Part shown: piece by piece, positions 1-9,556 of the stretch | Layout: each line of letters begins with the position of its first letter | Position numbering within the stretch: the first letter of the stretch is position 1 | Assembly (NCBI RefSeq): GCF_004379255.2 | Contig: NC_056034.1 | Coordinates: 39,104,887 to 39,168,886, forward strand | Source: Salvia splendens | Taxonomy: Eukaryota > Streptophyta > Magnoliopsida > Lamiales > Lamiaceae | Direction: 5' to 3' | Length of the DNA stretch: 64,000 nucleotides | The notes under the pieces: model-generated | Database searches by the model: none | Told to the model about the DNA's origin: nothing | Seen by the model: only the letters and a program-made list of their open reading frames with translations | Program-made: the position numbers and the translations under genes

Positions 1-1119
1 ACCACCAGTTCTCATGGCGAAGGAACAGGCCGCTCCAAAAATCGTCCCACTGAGTCTTCCCAGCAGCCTGATTTGAATGAGGCTGTCAAGCTGTTCTTGG
101 CTGAGAAGCAGGATGAGTTCTTAGCCTTCCTGCAAAAGAGCCAAGAGCCGAAGACGAAAGCGGAGGATTCTCCTTCCTCATCCAGACATGAAAGTCACTA
201 CCGCAGTAGTGCCGTGTCTTCCAGGAAGAAGAATCCTCAACCCCGACATATTCCTGTTCTTCCTCGGTACCGGAATCACAGGAGAACTCAATCTCCTCCA
301 TACCGACGAGATATCGGATTCGCCGTGTACGGAGCACTGAAGACTCCGTTCTCGGACGACATCACCCGAACTCCCCTACCACAGAACTACCGAACTCCGT
401 CGATGACTTACGACGGGCTCGTGGACCCTCACGATTTCTTGGGGCGCTATCAGTATAACATGGCGAACCAGGGTCTCAACGAGGTCCACATGTGCAAGCT
501 GTTTCCCGAGCTGCTCATCGGGAACGCGAGAAGGTGGTTCGATAGCCTCCCCCAGGGCAGCATCAGATCTTACCGAGATCTAATGGATGCTTTCCACAGG
601 AGGTTCTTTCAGAAAGCGGAAGCCCGAATCACTTCGGCTCAGCTGCTTTCCATTCGTCAAGGTCGCGACGAAAAAATCAGCGACTTTATGACAAGATTCC
701 ACAAGGAATGCCTGCAAGTAGACGATCTCAACGATCTGCTTGTCATCTCGGCATTCCAAAATGGAATCCTGCCCGGAGCTCTCTACAGGAAGCTCGTTGA
801 GTGCGGTCCGCAGACAGCTCAGGAAATGTGGGACATTGCGGACCAGTACTCCCGGGCCGATGAGGCAGACCGTCGCAAACGGTCGTTAGACAGCTCATCG
901 TCCCGAGGAGACAGGAGGAAGCCCGATCATAGCGATCAGGGACATCCCCGCCGAACTCCTTTTGGCGATCAGGGACATCCTCGCCGAACTCCTTTTGAAA
1001 GGATTCAAAGGACTCCGGTGCAAGACAGATTGGGACCCCCGTCTCAATCCCGAGAAGCCGCCCGCTCAGTTCGTACCGCTGAACAAGCCGAGAGCGGAAA
1101 TTTTCGAACTACACTCTGA
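1..1119 (+). CDS. Gag polyprotein of Tat element, 5'-partial, frame-disrupted C-terminus
   Basis: This is the capsid-type structural protein of the retrotransposon. The frame is open from base 1, so the start codon lies left of the window. The retrotransposon gag domain covers roughly nt 400-850, with the typical W-F-D-S-L-P segment near 535 and the L-S-I-R-Q block near 640. A 33-bp direct repeat (932-964 and 965-997) duplicates a Q-G-H-P-R-R-T-P-F segment. After this repeat the expected continuation and the zinc knuckle lie in the next frame, so this frame reads nonsense until the stop at 1119. Either a single indel has broken gag here or the shift is programmed; I favour an indel. Confidence 0.8.
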   Translation, partial: TTSSHGEGTGRSKNRPTESSQQPDLNEAVKLFLAEKQDEFLAFLQKSQEPKTKAEDSPSSSRHESHYRSSAVSSRKKNPQPRHIPVLPRYRNHRRTQSPPYRRDIGFAVYGALKTPFSDDITRTPLPQNYRTPSMTYDGLVDPHDFLGRYQYNMANQGLNEVHMCKLFPELLIGNARRWFDSLPQGSIRSYRDLMDAFHRRFFQKAEARITSAQLLSIRQGRDEKISDFMTRFHKECLQVDDLNDLLVISAFQNGILPGALYRKLVECGPQTAQEMWDIADQYSRADEADRRKRSLDSSSSRGDRRKPDHSDQGHPRRTPFGDQGHPRRTPFERIQRTPVQDRLGPPSQSREAARSVRTAEQAESGNFRTTL

Positions 1120-2017
1120 CCTGTTCGAAAAGCCAAAGCGGATGACGAAATCGGCCGCGCGCCGACCCCAGGATAACTACTGCTCCTACCATCAAGACCA
1201 CGGTCACGATACCGAGGAGTGCAGAAACTTGGCTGCAGGTATCGATGTTCTTGTGAGGGCAGGGACATTGAAAAAATACCAAAGCAAGCAGTCAAAGAAG
1301 AACAAGAAGCAGAGAGGTGCGAACTGCGCTCCTCAGGATCCGAAAAGGCAGCCGGATCCCGAAGACGATGACGAGCCGCAATATGATGGAGTAATCCTGA
1401 CTATTGACGCTCTCCCAGCCGGGAAGACCAAGTCGTCCCTGAAGTCAGAGCGCAGGGGCTCCAATCGAGAGGAGCCAACGCATAAAAGGCTGAAGCAGGA
1501 CGAAGTGATTACGTTCTCGGATGCTGATCCCGTCCCGGCCATCTCTCCTCACCAAGACGCCATTGTCATCCAAGCCGGAGTGGCAAACAAACTGATCCAC
1601 AGGGTGTTTGTGGATACAGGAGCGTCAGTCAGCATTCTTTTTAAAGAGTGCTTCGACAAACTAGAAGTGGACCCAGCTCGGCTCAGCCCGGCTCCGCTTC
1701 CCCTGAAGAGCTTCGCCCAGGAGGACACCCGCCCTGAAGGTATTATCAGCCTTCCGATCACGGTGGGGAAAGCGCCTACTAGCTCCAGTACGATGATTGA
1801 GTTTTTCGTGGTGAAAGCTCGGTCCCCGTACAACGTCATCCTGGGAAGAGACTGGCTCAACACAGTTCGGGCCATTTGCTCCACTTATCACCTCACCATC
1901 AAGATCCCTACTAAAGGAGGGATAGCGGTCATCCGAGGTGACCAAAAGAGAGCAAAGGAATGTCTGCAAATTGCGCTTAGAAGTGCCGAGCAGTCAGATC
2001 GGCACCACCAAGCATAG
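962..2017 (+). CDS. Gag C-terminus (zinc knuckle) and aspartic protease of Tat element
   Basis: This frame resumes gag after the shift. Canonical sequence is recognisable from about nt 1064. It contains a CCHC-like knuckle (C-S-Y-H ... H-D-T-E-E-C, nt 1181-1222) and then the retropepsin active site D-T-G-A-S at nt 1613-1627, with the later I-L-G-R-D-W motif near 1840. The protease processes Gag-Pol in the particle. The frame has no good ATG of its own and presumably continues from gag. It ends at a single UAG (2015-2017), beyond which the same frame stays open into pol. The boundary upstream of nt 1060 is arbitrary because of the frame change. Confidence 0.8.
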   Translation: MAIRDILAELLLKGFKGLRCKTDWDPRLNPEKPPAQFVPLNKPRAEIFELHSDLFEKPKRMTKSAARRPQDNYCSYHQDHGHDTEECRNLAAGIDVLVRAGTLKKYQSKQSKKNKKQRGANCAPQDPKRQPDPEDDDEPQYDGVILTIDALPAGKTKSSLKSERRGSNREEPTHKRLKQDEVITFSDADPVPAISPHQDAIVIQAGVANKLIHRVFVDTGASVSILFKECFDKLEVDPARLSPAPLPLKSFAQEDTRPEGIISLPITVGKAPTSSSTMIEFFVVKARSPYNVILGRDWLNTVRAICSTYHLTIKIPTKGGIAVIRGDQKRAKECLQIALRSAEQSDRHHQA

Positions 2018-2023
2018 CAATCA
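2015..2023 (+). promoter_or_regulatory. Candidate stop-codon readthrough site between protease and RT
   Basis: The only stop between protease and RT in this frame is UAG followed by CAA UCA. This fits the UAG-CARYYA context that promotes leaky termination in plant viruses and in some plant retrotransposons. The frame downstream is open at once (2018 onward), and the first ATG comes only at 2045. Readthrough would give a Gag-Pro-Pol fusion in a minority of translations. The site is seen directly; its use is inferred. Confidence 0.5.
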
Positions 2024-2044
2024 CAGCAGCCGGAGTCAGAGGCG

Positions 2045-5000
2045 ATGACCGAAGTCATACATGAGCCGAACTCGATGACAGTTCAGCTGTACGAAGACGA
2101 TCCATCCAGAACGGTTAAGATCGGCTTCGCGGGAACGCCTCTACTTCGGGAAAAAACCATCCAGCTCCTCAAGGAGTACAAAGACGTCTTTGCATGGTCT
2201 CCGTTGGACATGACCGGAGTGCCCCCCGAGGTAATCACTCATCGTTTAAATATTGATCCTTCGGTCCGGCCGATAAAACAGAAGCAAAGACTCTTTGCGG
2301 CAGAACGAAGTCAAGTCATCCATGACGAAGTCCGTCAATTATTGAAGGCGGATGTGTTATTCGAAGTGAAGTACCCTTCGTGGGTGGCCAATCCTGTCAT
2401 GATCAAGAAAAAGGAAGGAGGATGGCGGATGTGCATAGATTTCACCGATCTAAATAAGCACTGTCCCAAAGATTGCTATCCCCTTCCGAACATAGATAAA
2501 AAAGTAGAAGCTCTGATAGGCTTTGAAATTTTTTGTTTTCTTGATCTATACAAAGGATACCATCAGGTTTTAATGGATGAGATTGACGCTTCAAAGACAG
2601 CCTTCATTACTGATTTCGGCATTTTCGCTTATAAAAAGATGCCATTCGGTTTAAAGAATGCCGGAGCCACTTATCAAAGGATGGTAGACAAGCTTTTTCG
2701 GCACCTGATTGGAAAGGAGGTCGAAGTGTATGTTGACGATATAGTCGTCAAGAGCAAAAGCACCTCGGAGTACGAGCACAACCTCAAGTCCACTCTCAAC
2801 GTGCTCAAGAAAGCCAACCTCAAACTTAATCCCCAAAAGTGTACCTTTTTGGTAGATTCGGGAAAGTTTCTGGGTTGTTGGGTTTCAAAAGACGGACTCA
2901 AGGCAAACCCCTCAAAAGTTCAAGTCGTTCAGAACATGGCAATGCCGAAGTCCATACATGACGTGCAAAGGCTAACCGGATGTCTAGCCGCACTGAGTCG
3001 ATTCCTTTCCCAAGCAGCCGAAAAGCAACTGCCGTTCTTCAAGGTGTTGAAAAAGGCACCAAAGTTCGAGTGGGGAGCCGAGCAGAAAAAGGCCTTTGAC
3101 GAGCTCAAAAGTTATCTAGCCGAGCTTCCTATTCTCTCTGCTCCAGCCGAAGCCGAAGTACTATTCTTATACTTAGCGGCATCGGATCAAACCATCAGCG
3201 CGGTGCTTGTACGAGAAGAAGGCCTAAAGCAGTTTCCCATCTACTTTACAAGCCGAGCATTAAGAGGTCCAGAAACAAGGTATCAACCTCTGGAAAAAAT
3301 TGCTCTGGCGTTAGTAAATGCAGCAAGGAGACTGCGGCCATACTTCTATGCTCACAAGGTATGCGTCTTAACCGATCTACCTCTTCGGCAAGTTTTGACC
3401 AAGCCAGAAGCATCAGGCAGAATCGCCAAGTGGGCTATAGAGTTGGGAGAGCACACAATTGAATATCTACCTCGGAAAGCCATCAAGGGACAAGCCTTGG
3501 CAGATTTTCTTGCAGAAGCGAAGTTCGATCAAGCAATTCCTGTTATTGCCGAACAGAAGAATTCTGCCAATGCCGAACTAGCACAGCCCTTGGAATCCGA
3601 AGTAGAGCCGCCGGACTGCTGGAGCGGATTCGTAGATGGAGCTTCAAACAAGATGGGAAGTGGAGCTGGTATTTTACTTGTCGCTCCCGACGGACACGAG
3701 GTAACCTACTCACTTCGTTTCCTATTCCCCACTACTAATAATGAAGCCGAGTACGAAGCCCTCCTGGCCGGACTCCAGTTAGCGCAAAGTCTGCTCGTCA
3801 AATCTCTCAAAGTCCATTGTGATTCACAAGTCATAGTAAATCACATGTTGGGTACAAGTGAAGCTCGTGACGAGAGAATGAAGAAGTATTTGGACAAAGC
3901 GCGAAGCATCAGCCGGAGTTTCTCCTATTTTCGGATAATCCGCATTCCTAGAGCGGAAAATAGCCGAGCAGATACCTTAAGTAAGTTGGCCTCAGATCCG
4001 AGCTCAAAGGCGGAAGAATTAATGCATCGAAGCATTGATGAAGCCGAGGTACATTCAGTATCCAGCTCGCCGAACTGGATGACGCCGATCTTGCAGTATC
4101 TGGATCAAGGACAATTGCCCGAGGATAAGAGAGAAGCTCGGAAGATCACGTGCCGAGCACTTCGGTACGAACTTCATGAAGGAGTCCTCTTTAGAAAGTC
4201 TTACCTCCAGCCGTTATTGCGGTGCGTAGGACCAGAAGAGACGGACTACATCCTCAGAGAAGTTCATGAAGGATCGTGCGGTAGCCACATCGGAGCCAGA
4301 GCTTTAGCTAAAAAAGTTCTGAGATGGGGATATTATTGGCCAACCATGGTACAAGAGGCAGTGCAGCTCGTCAAGAAGTGTACGAAGTGCCAAATTCATG
4401 CAAATGTCCCAAGGATGCCGCAGACCGATCTACACACTATGCAAAGCCCTTGGCCTTTCATGCAATGGGGCATAGACATAGTGGGACCACTTCCTCAAGC
4501 TCCTCGGCAAATGAAATTCCTTATCGTTGCCGTGGACTACTTCACGAAGTGGGTGGAGGCTGAACCATTAGCTACGATAACGAGCTCAAAGGCATTGGAC
4601 TTCGTCTGGAAGAACATAGTGTGCCGATTTGGCATACCCCACATCCTCATCTCGGATAATGGGACTCAGTTCACCGACAAGACGTTCAAGAATTGGTGCC
4701 AAGAGCTGAACATTCAACAGCGGTTCACTTCGGTCTCCCATCCCCAAGCAAACGGACAAACGGAAGTAACGAACCGGATTCTGGTGAAAGGGTTAAAAGC
4801 TCGGTTAGAACAAGCCAAAGGACAATGGGTAGAAAATCTCCCTCAAGTCTTATGGTCCTACCGAACTACACCCAAAACCTCCAACGGTGAAACTCCGTAT
4901 AGCCTGGTGTACGGCACTGAAGCCGTAATTCCGGTGGAGATCGGCGTACCCAGTCCCCGAACTCTAAATTTCTCCTCAGAAATGAATGACGACGGACTGA

Positions 5001-5308
5001 GAGCCGAACTAGATCTCGCCGAAGAAAGAAGAGAATTGGCGTGCATAAAAGCAGCCAAGTATAAGGAGCAAGTAGCCCGGTATTATAACCAAAGGGTGAA
5101 AAAGCTTCAATTTCAAGTGGGAGATCTCGTCTTGAGAAACAACGAAGTAAGCCGAGCAGAAAAGCTGGGCAAACTCGAACCCACATGGGAGGGTCCATAT
5201 CGGGTGTCAGAAGTCCTCGGCAAAGGGTCTTATAAATTGACTCACATGTCAGGAGAACAAGTACCCCGAACATGGCACGTCTCCAACCTCAAGAAGTTCC
5301 ACTTGTAA
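2045..5308 (+). CDS. Pol: reverse transcriptase, RNase H, second RNase H, integrase (Tat lineage)
   Basis: The frame is open for 1087 codons from the ATG. RT occupies roughly residues 60-300 with the catalytic Y-V-D-D at 229-232. It is followed by the ordinary Ty3 RNase H (about 340-490) and then a second, plant-type RNase H starting with F-V-D-G-A near 528. The integrase has its H-H-C-C zinc site at about 739-780, and the D, D and E of the catalytic core near 811, 873 and 905, within G-I-D-I-V, S-D-N-G-T and G-Q-T-E. The C-terminus ends in the usual P-Y-R-V ... W-H-V-S-N-L-K block and has no chromodomain. All catalytic residues that I checked are present, so pol could be functional, although gag is disturbed. 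Translation probably enters from 2018 by readthrough rather than from this ATG. Confidence 0.9.
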   Translation: MTEVIHEPNSMTVQLYEDDPSRTVKIGFAGTPLLREKTIQLLKEYKDVFAWSPLDMTGVPPEVITHRLNIDPSVRPIKQKQRLFAAERSQVIHDEVRQLLKADVLFEVKYPSWVANPVMIKKKEGGWRMCIDFTDLNKHCPKDCYPLPNIDKKVEALIGFEIFCFLDLYKGYHQVLMDEIDASKTAFITDFGIFAYKKMPFGLKNAGATYQRMVDKLFRHLIGKEVEVYVDDIVVKSKSTSEYEHNLKSTLNVLKKANLKLNPQKCTFLVDSGKFLGCWVSKDGLKANPSKVQVVQNMAMPKSIHDVQRLTGCLAALSRFLSQAAEKQLPFFKVLKKAPKFEWGAEQKKAFDELKSYLAELPILSAPAEAEVLFLYLAASDQTISAVLVREEGLKQFPIYFTSRALRGPETRYQPLEKIALALVNAARRLRPYFYAHKVCVLTDLPLRQVLTKPEASGRIAKWAIELGEHTIEYLPRKAIKGQALADFLAEAKFDQAIPVIAEQKNSANAELAQPLESEVEPPDCWSGFVDGASNKMGSGAGILLVAPDGHEVTYSLRFLFPTTNNEAEYEALLAGLQLAQSLLVKSLKVHCDSQVIVNHMLGTSEARDERMKKYLDKARSISRSFSYFRIIRIPRAENSRADTLSKLASDPSSKAEELMHRSIDEAEVHSVSSSPNWMTPILQYLDQGQLPEDKREARKITCRALRYELHEGVLFRKSYLQPLLRCVGPEETDYILREVHEGSCGSHIGARALAKKVLRWGYYWPTMVQEAVQLVKKCTKCQIHANVPRMPQTDLHTMQSPWPFMQWGIDIVGPLPQAPRQMKFLIVAVDYFTKWVEAEPLATITSSKALDFVWKNIVCRFGIPHILISDNGTQFTDKTFKNWCQELNIQQRFTSVSHPQANGQTEVTNRILVKGLKARLEQAKGQWVENLPQVLWSYRTTPKTSNGETPYSLVYGTEAVIPVEIGVPSPRTLNFSSEMNDDGLRAELDLAEERRELACIKAAKYKEQVARYYNQRVKKLQFQVGDLVLRNNEVSRAEKLGKLEPTWEGPYRVSEVLGKGSYKLTHMSGEQVPRTWHVSNLKKFHL

Positions 5309-5950
5309 GAGACAAGTCCGGTCAGTCCGTCTCGTGTCTAGTTCGGTCATAGGGGTATGTGTTTTTATTTGTTTGTTTTTTACTTGTACCTTTTACTTGT
5401 CGTTTTTTAAAAGGATTAAAGTCTTTTTCTTTCGTCTTTTTCATTTTTTCTCTATGTGTTTTGTCTCTATGTGCTTGTCGTCTCTTACAAATGGTACCAA
5501 GGTATATCGTTCTTTAAAGACTGATCCCCTTTTTAGATCGATTATTAAAGACTATTGTGAGTCCAAGCTTCTAAGGAGGATATAAGACCACAATTCAGCT
5601 TAACAAGCAGTCCGTCTGAAACGAACTGCAATAAGCCAACGATTGTGAGTCCAAGCTTCCAAGGAGGATACAAGACCGCAATTCAGCTTAATAAGCACTT
5701 CGTCTGAAGCGAACTGCAAAGGGAAAGTCCGATCCACGCGATAAACCTCGCCGAATTAGGACGACCAAGTTCGGTCAAAGAAGTTTACCTCATAAGACCA
5801 GGGACGACCATGTCTAGTCAAAGAGGTTTACTGCATAAGACCACTTCGGTTAACTGGGAAAGTCCGATCCACGCGATAAAACTCGCCGAATTAGGACAAG
5901 GGAAAGTTCGATCCCGGCGACAAAAATCGCCAAATTAGAACACAAACCAA
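5309..5950 (+). repeat. Non-coding spacer of Tat element with diverged direct repeats
   Basis: After the pol stop comes a T-rich stretch to about 5480. Then there is a direct repeat of about 75 bp (about 5555-5629 and 5645-5718) beginning GTGAGTCCAAGCTT. Next come three copies of a block beginning GGGAAAGTYCGATC (5720, 5859, 5901), interleaved with degenerate copies of the 39-bp unit described next. No coding frame is convincing here. Confidence 0.7.
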
Positions 5951-6236
5951 GTCCGGTCAAAGATGTTTATTTCATCAGACCAAAGACGAGTCCGGTCGAA
6001 GATGTTTATTTCATCAGACCAAAGACGAGTCCGGTCAAAGATGTTTATTTCATCAGACCAAAGACGAGTCCGGTCTAAGATGTTTATTTCATCAGACCAA
6101 AGACGAGTCCGGTCGAAGATGTTTATTTCATCAGACCAAAGACGAGTCCGGTCAAAGATGTTTATTTCATCAGACCAAGGACCAAGTCCGGTCAAAGAAG
6201 TTTACTTCATAAGACCGAGGACAAGTACGATGAAAT
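5951..6236 (+). repeat. 39-bp tandem repeat in Tat spacer
   Basis: Seven copies begin GTCCGGTC at 5951, 5990, 6029, 6068, 6107, 6146 and 6186. The first six are nearly identical and the last diverges. The 39-bp period equals 13 codons, so the array is open in one frame on each strand, but neither reading resembles a protein. Amplified tandem repeats between pol and the 3' LTR are known from Retand-like elements. Confidence 0.9.
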
Positions 6237-6357
6237 TTTTTCGCTAAGCTGTAAATACAGTGTTAGAAGCGAAAACAAAATTTCATTTATCAAATCTTGT
6301 TCGGCATACAACTCCGCTACCCTACAAAATGGCGTTACGCTATTACAAAGGACTATT

Positions 6358-7146
6358 CTACTGTCCAGGGTTGCTGAAGTTAAGCCACCTATCTGCAAAA
6401 TCCTCTGGAAGCCGAGTTCGGTTGTTCCGAGCAGATGAAGAATAAGCAGGTCGACGAGATGCTATCCTCGACCCAACGCCTCTTCCCCGAGCCCGAGAAG
6501 TCCTAACACCTCGGCGATGAAGAGTCTCTGCAATAAGCATCTGCTGATCTTGCTCGCTCATAGTCACAACTCCTCGGCGAATTTCAGTCCGTCCCCGTCT
6601 TGACGATTCCGGTTGCTCCTGAGCCCGTTCTCGTCTTGACGTTTCCGGCTGTTCCGGAGTTCGTTGTTGGCTGGGAGTAGGATTTTGAACAAGGGAACCA
6701 GAGGTTTGATCTGGAGTGCGAGCATCTGTTGGCGCGATATGCCGGAGGAATCTCTCAATTGAGGGACGCCGGGCAAGAACAATGTCGTACCGAGAAGCCC
6801 AGCGCCGCAATGATTTCACGACTTGTTGGCAAGCCGAGCTCTCCAGCGCATTGTTCCTCCGGAGTACATTATACTCCTCCCACAGTTCGTCAACTCGTTC
6901 CTGAACTTCTGATACGGTCATTCCCCCGCGCACACGGATGTAATCCTCATACGCAGTCCTCTCAGCAATGGCCGTATTCAGCTCGGCATCCAGATCTTTC
7001 TTATCGGACTCTAAGTCCTTGATATCGGCCTCCAGCTTTACTAAACGAGCCAGAAGCTCGTCATTCTTCGTCTGATCGGCTATAGCTCTTCTCTCAGCTT
7101 CGTCCAAAGCCGAAGAGTACAGCCGTTTCCAGTGAAGTATCTCCAT
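6358..7146 (-). CDS. Antisense coiled-coil protein of Tat element (function unknown)
   Basis: An ATG at 7146 opens 262 codons on the strand opposite to gag-pol. The first 120 residues are a charged heptad-like coiled coil rich in E, K, D and L. The C-terminal half is rich in R, S, P, Q and T, with short repeated R-R-E/G-R-x-Q-E-Q-P-E-S-S-R segments. It lies just downstream of the spliced antisense gene. A possible donor at 7351 and acceptor at 7150 would join it in phase to that gene and skip the stop at 7346, so it may be a fourth exon used in an alternative transcript. I cannot assign a function. Confidence 0.5.
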   Translation of the reverse strand: MEILHWKRLYSSALDEAERRAIADQTKNDELLARLVKLEADIKDLESDKKDLDAELNTAIAERTAYEDYIRVRGGMTVSEVQERVDELWEEYNVLRRNNALESSACQQVVKSLRRWASRYDIVLARRPSIERFLRHIAPTDARTPDQTSGSLVQNPTPSQQRTPEQPETSRRERAQEQPESSRRGRTEIRRGVVTMSEQDQQMLIAETLHRRGVRTSRARGRGVGSRIASRRPAYSSSARNNRTRLPEDFADRWLNFSNPGQ

Positions 7147-7345
7147 CTCCTTGGGTACAAAGCAGCTATATTAGTTCGGCAGCTGTACCGAGCAGATAGT
7201 AAAATACAACAGGAATAAAGGCGAGTACGAAAAGCTATACGAAGACAAATGTAGAGAATTTTTCATTCACAAGGAAAATTTTTTACACTAAGGCTTCAAG
7301 GCCATTTTACAAGGAAGAAACTAGACTAAGAGAAGGGAGACGAAA

Positions 7346-9204
7346 TCATACTCCGCCAGCTTCGTCTCCGGCTCCTCGGTCTGGTACAGCTTCCTTCTCC
7401 TGGGCTACCTCAGCCTCGGCCTCGCCTCCTGCCGGCCTCGCCTCCGCCTCCTGATCGGCCTCCTTCTCCGGATGCCCGGCCCGCTCGACTTCGGCCTCCA
7501 GCTCCAGCGGCTCGGCCTCACCCTCTCCGTTGTAAGTCGAAGCGGGTGAAACGGGTCCCACGGAGGCAAAGATAGCCTCCAGGTTCTCGTCCCGATCAGC
7601 TCGACAACTCCGGACTCGGTCTGCAGAAAGCAGGACCGAGGATGAAGCGAGCTCCTCAAGGAGCGGCAGATTCTGAAGCCGAGCTGCTATCTCTCGGCTG
7701 TACAGAGGCAGCACGACGTCGGCCCCCTGCTCGCCCTTATCGGTAATTAGCCTTACCAGACTACCGACAAAGGCCGAGAACTGGCTGCTCAAAAAGAGTT
7801 TCTCCGTGTAAACACGGAGAGCCTCCCCTTGGGCAACCACGGCAGCAGCATCGCTCCGCTTCGTCTGCTCTCGCTGGATGACGAGCTGGTTTTTGGCAAA
7901 CCGAGCTTCATCCTGGGCCGAAATCCTAGCAGCTCTGGCCTTCTCAAAGTTAGCCTCAGCCTGTTCGGCCCGATGACAAGCAGCCGCCAACTTCCTCTGC
8001 ATCTCGGCATAGTCATTGGACGCTTTGGAAAGTTCGACGGCGACGAGCTTGGAGAGCATATCGTTCCTCTGAAAATGAATAAAGAAAAAAGTCAACAAAG
8101 GGACCACAAAAAATACAGAAAAAAAGCAAGGCCAGAAAATCAAGAAGAGAATTCACCTCGGCGAAGTCCGTGGGCCATAAAAACGGCTCACAGATATGTT
8201 CCGAAGGAGGCGCCAAGACCACGTCTTTCTCTGGCGCTCTCGGGGGCTTCTGGGCCTTCCCCCTCCCCTTTGCCGAAGTTGACTCCGGCTTCTTCGGATC
8301 CGAAGAGGTTTTTTGCCTTTTCGGAGTCCTCTCGGCATCAGACGCCGAGCTGGTGGTTTTCGGCCTCTCCGGCTCCTTGGACTCCGAAGATTTTCGGGTA
8401 GCCTTGTTCAGCATGAACACTGCCAAAAAGCAAGAAAGCAAGGTTAGTTTTCTTCGTTAAAGCAGTAGAACATAAAGGTAAAGAGAAATCCTCACCCTCG
8501 GCCTCTTCGTCCGAAGACGAGATGTCGAACACGACGTCGCCCTTGACGAGCTCAGACTCCGTGTATTGTTTCCTAACTATGGGAATCTTGTTGAGCTCGT
8601 CATCGAGCTCGGCCAATGGTTCTAACCGAGGGTGAGGAATCACGGACTTCGGCCCTCTCCAGGGGAAGCCCGGAGCCGCTGTCCTATTATAAAAAAAGAA
8701 GCGGTTTTGCCATTTCGGCCACTTGGTTTTGCAGAATGCCCTAAAAGGCTGTAAGGGGATCAAGTAAAACCAAGATCCCTTCCTTTTAAATTGGAAAAAA
8801 TTAAGGATTGCCCGCAGAGACAGATCCTTATCTAACCTACGGAGTTCGGCAGCAAAAGCCGACAAGTGCCTCCAAGAATTCGGAGTCACCTGACCTAAAG
8901 GGAGTTGAAAAAAATCAAGAAGCTCTACAAAAGGTGGGGGAAGAGGGAAACGAAGCCCGCATTCTAAGCAGGCTTCGTAAACGGTGGCATAACCCTCCGG
9001 CGGGTCGTTAGCCCTATGATCATCGTCGGGAACCACCGCCTTCCCCCCAGGAAAAGAGTATTTTTCGTAAAGGGATATCACAGTATCCTTGCTCAAGATA
9101 CTGTGAAAATACTCTACGGTCTTCTCCCCGGATTCTTTCCGGCTAGAAGACCCCTTACCCCCTTTTCTACCGCTACCAGACTCAGACGAAGAGGAAGCAG
9201 ACAT
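7346..9204 (-). CDS. Spliced antisense gene in Tat element: gypsy-type transposon domain plus coiled coil
   Basis: Three exons on the minus strand (9204-8496, 8419-8157, 8068-7346) are separated by 76- and 88-nt introns with GT-AG ends and T-rich acceptors. Phases match exactly at both junctions and give 564 residues. Exon 1 starts at an ATG followed by a Ser/Gly-rich tail. It then has the conserved region known in plants as 'putative gypsy type transposon' (Pfam PF04195), about residues 30-190, including P-P-P-F and W-R-H-L-S. Exon 2 is Lys/Pro/Ser-rich and probably disordered. Exon 3 is a long coiled coil ending in an acidic Glu/Ala-rich tail. A TATA-like GATAAATACC lies on this strand at 9334-9343. 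The role in the retrotransposon is unknown. The gene model is inferred from sequence only. Confidence 0.68.
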
Positions 9205-9556
9205 GGTTCTTACTCTTTGAAAGTTTGAAGAAATCCTGAGGAAATTTTTGAAAGCGGAAGGAAATTTTTCACGCAAAAGATAGAGAGTGCAGAAGAAGCC
9301 AATAGCAAAGGTGTTCAAATGATGAAGAAAGGCGGTATTTATCAGATTTGGAAAAGATTTCAAATCATCGCACCGTTTCATATCCCACCTTTTCAGGATT
9401 CGACGGCCGGATTTTACTGTCGCATTTAATGCCGCATTTAATGCAGTCACGCGCAGGGCACGTCCCCTGACTTCAGCCTCCCCCGTACCCTTTTCCAGAA
9501 TGCCGAAGTGACTCGCTTCGCCGAAGTGATTCACTTCGCTTTTCGGGGGGGGGTAG

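Noticed and set aside
5951..6236. Repeat protein encoded by the 39-bp array
   Set aside because: There is no flanking coding sequence in frame and both strands are equally open because the period is divisible by three.
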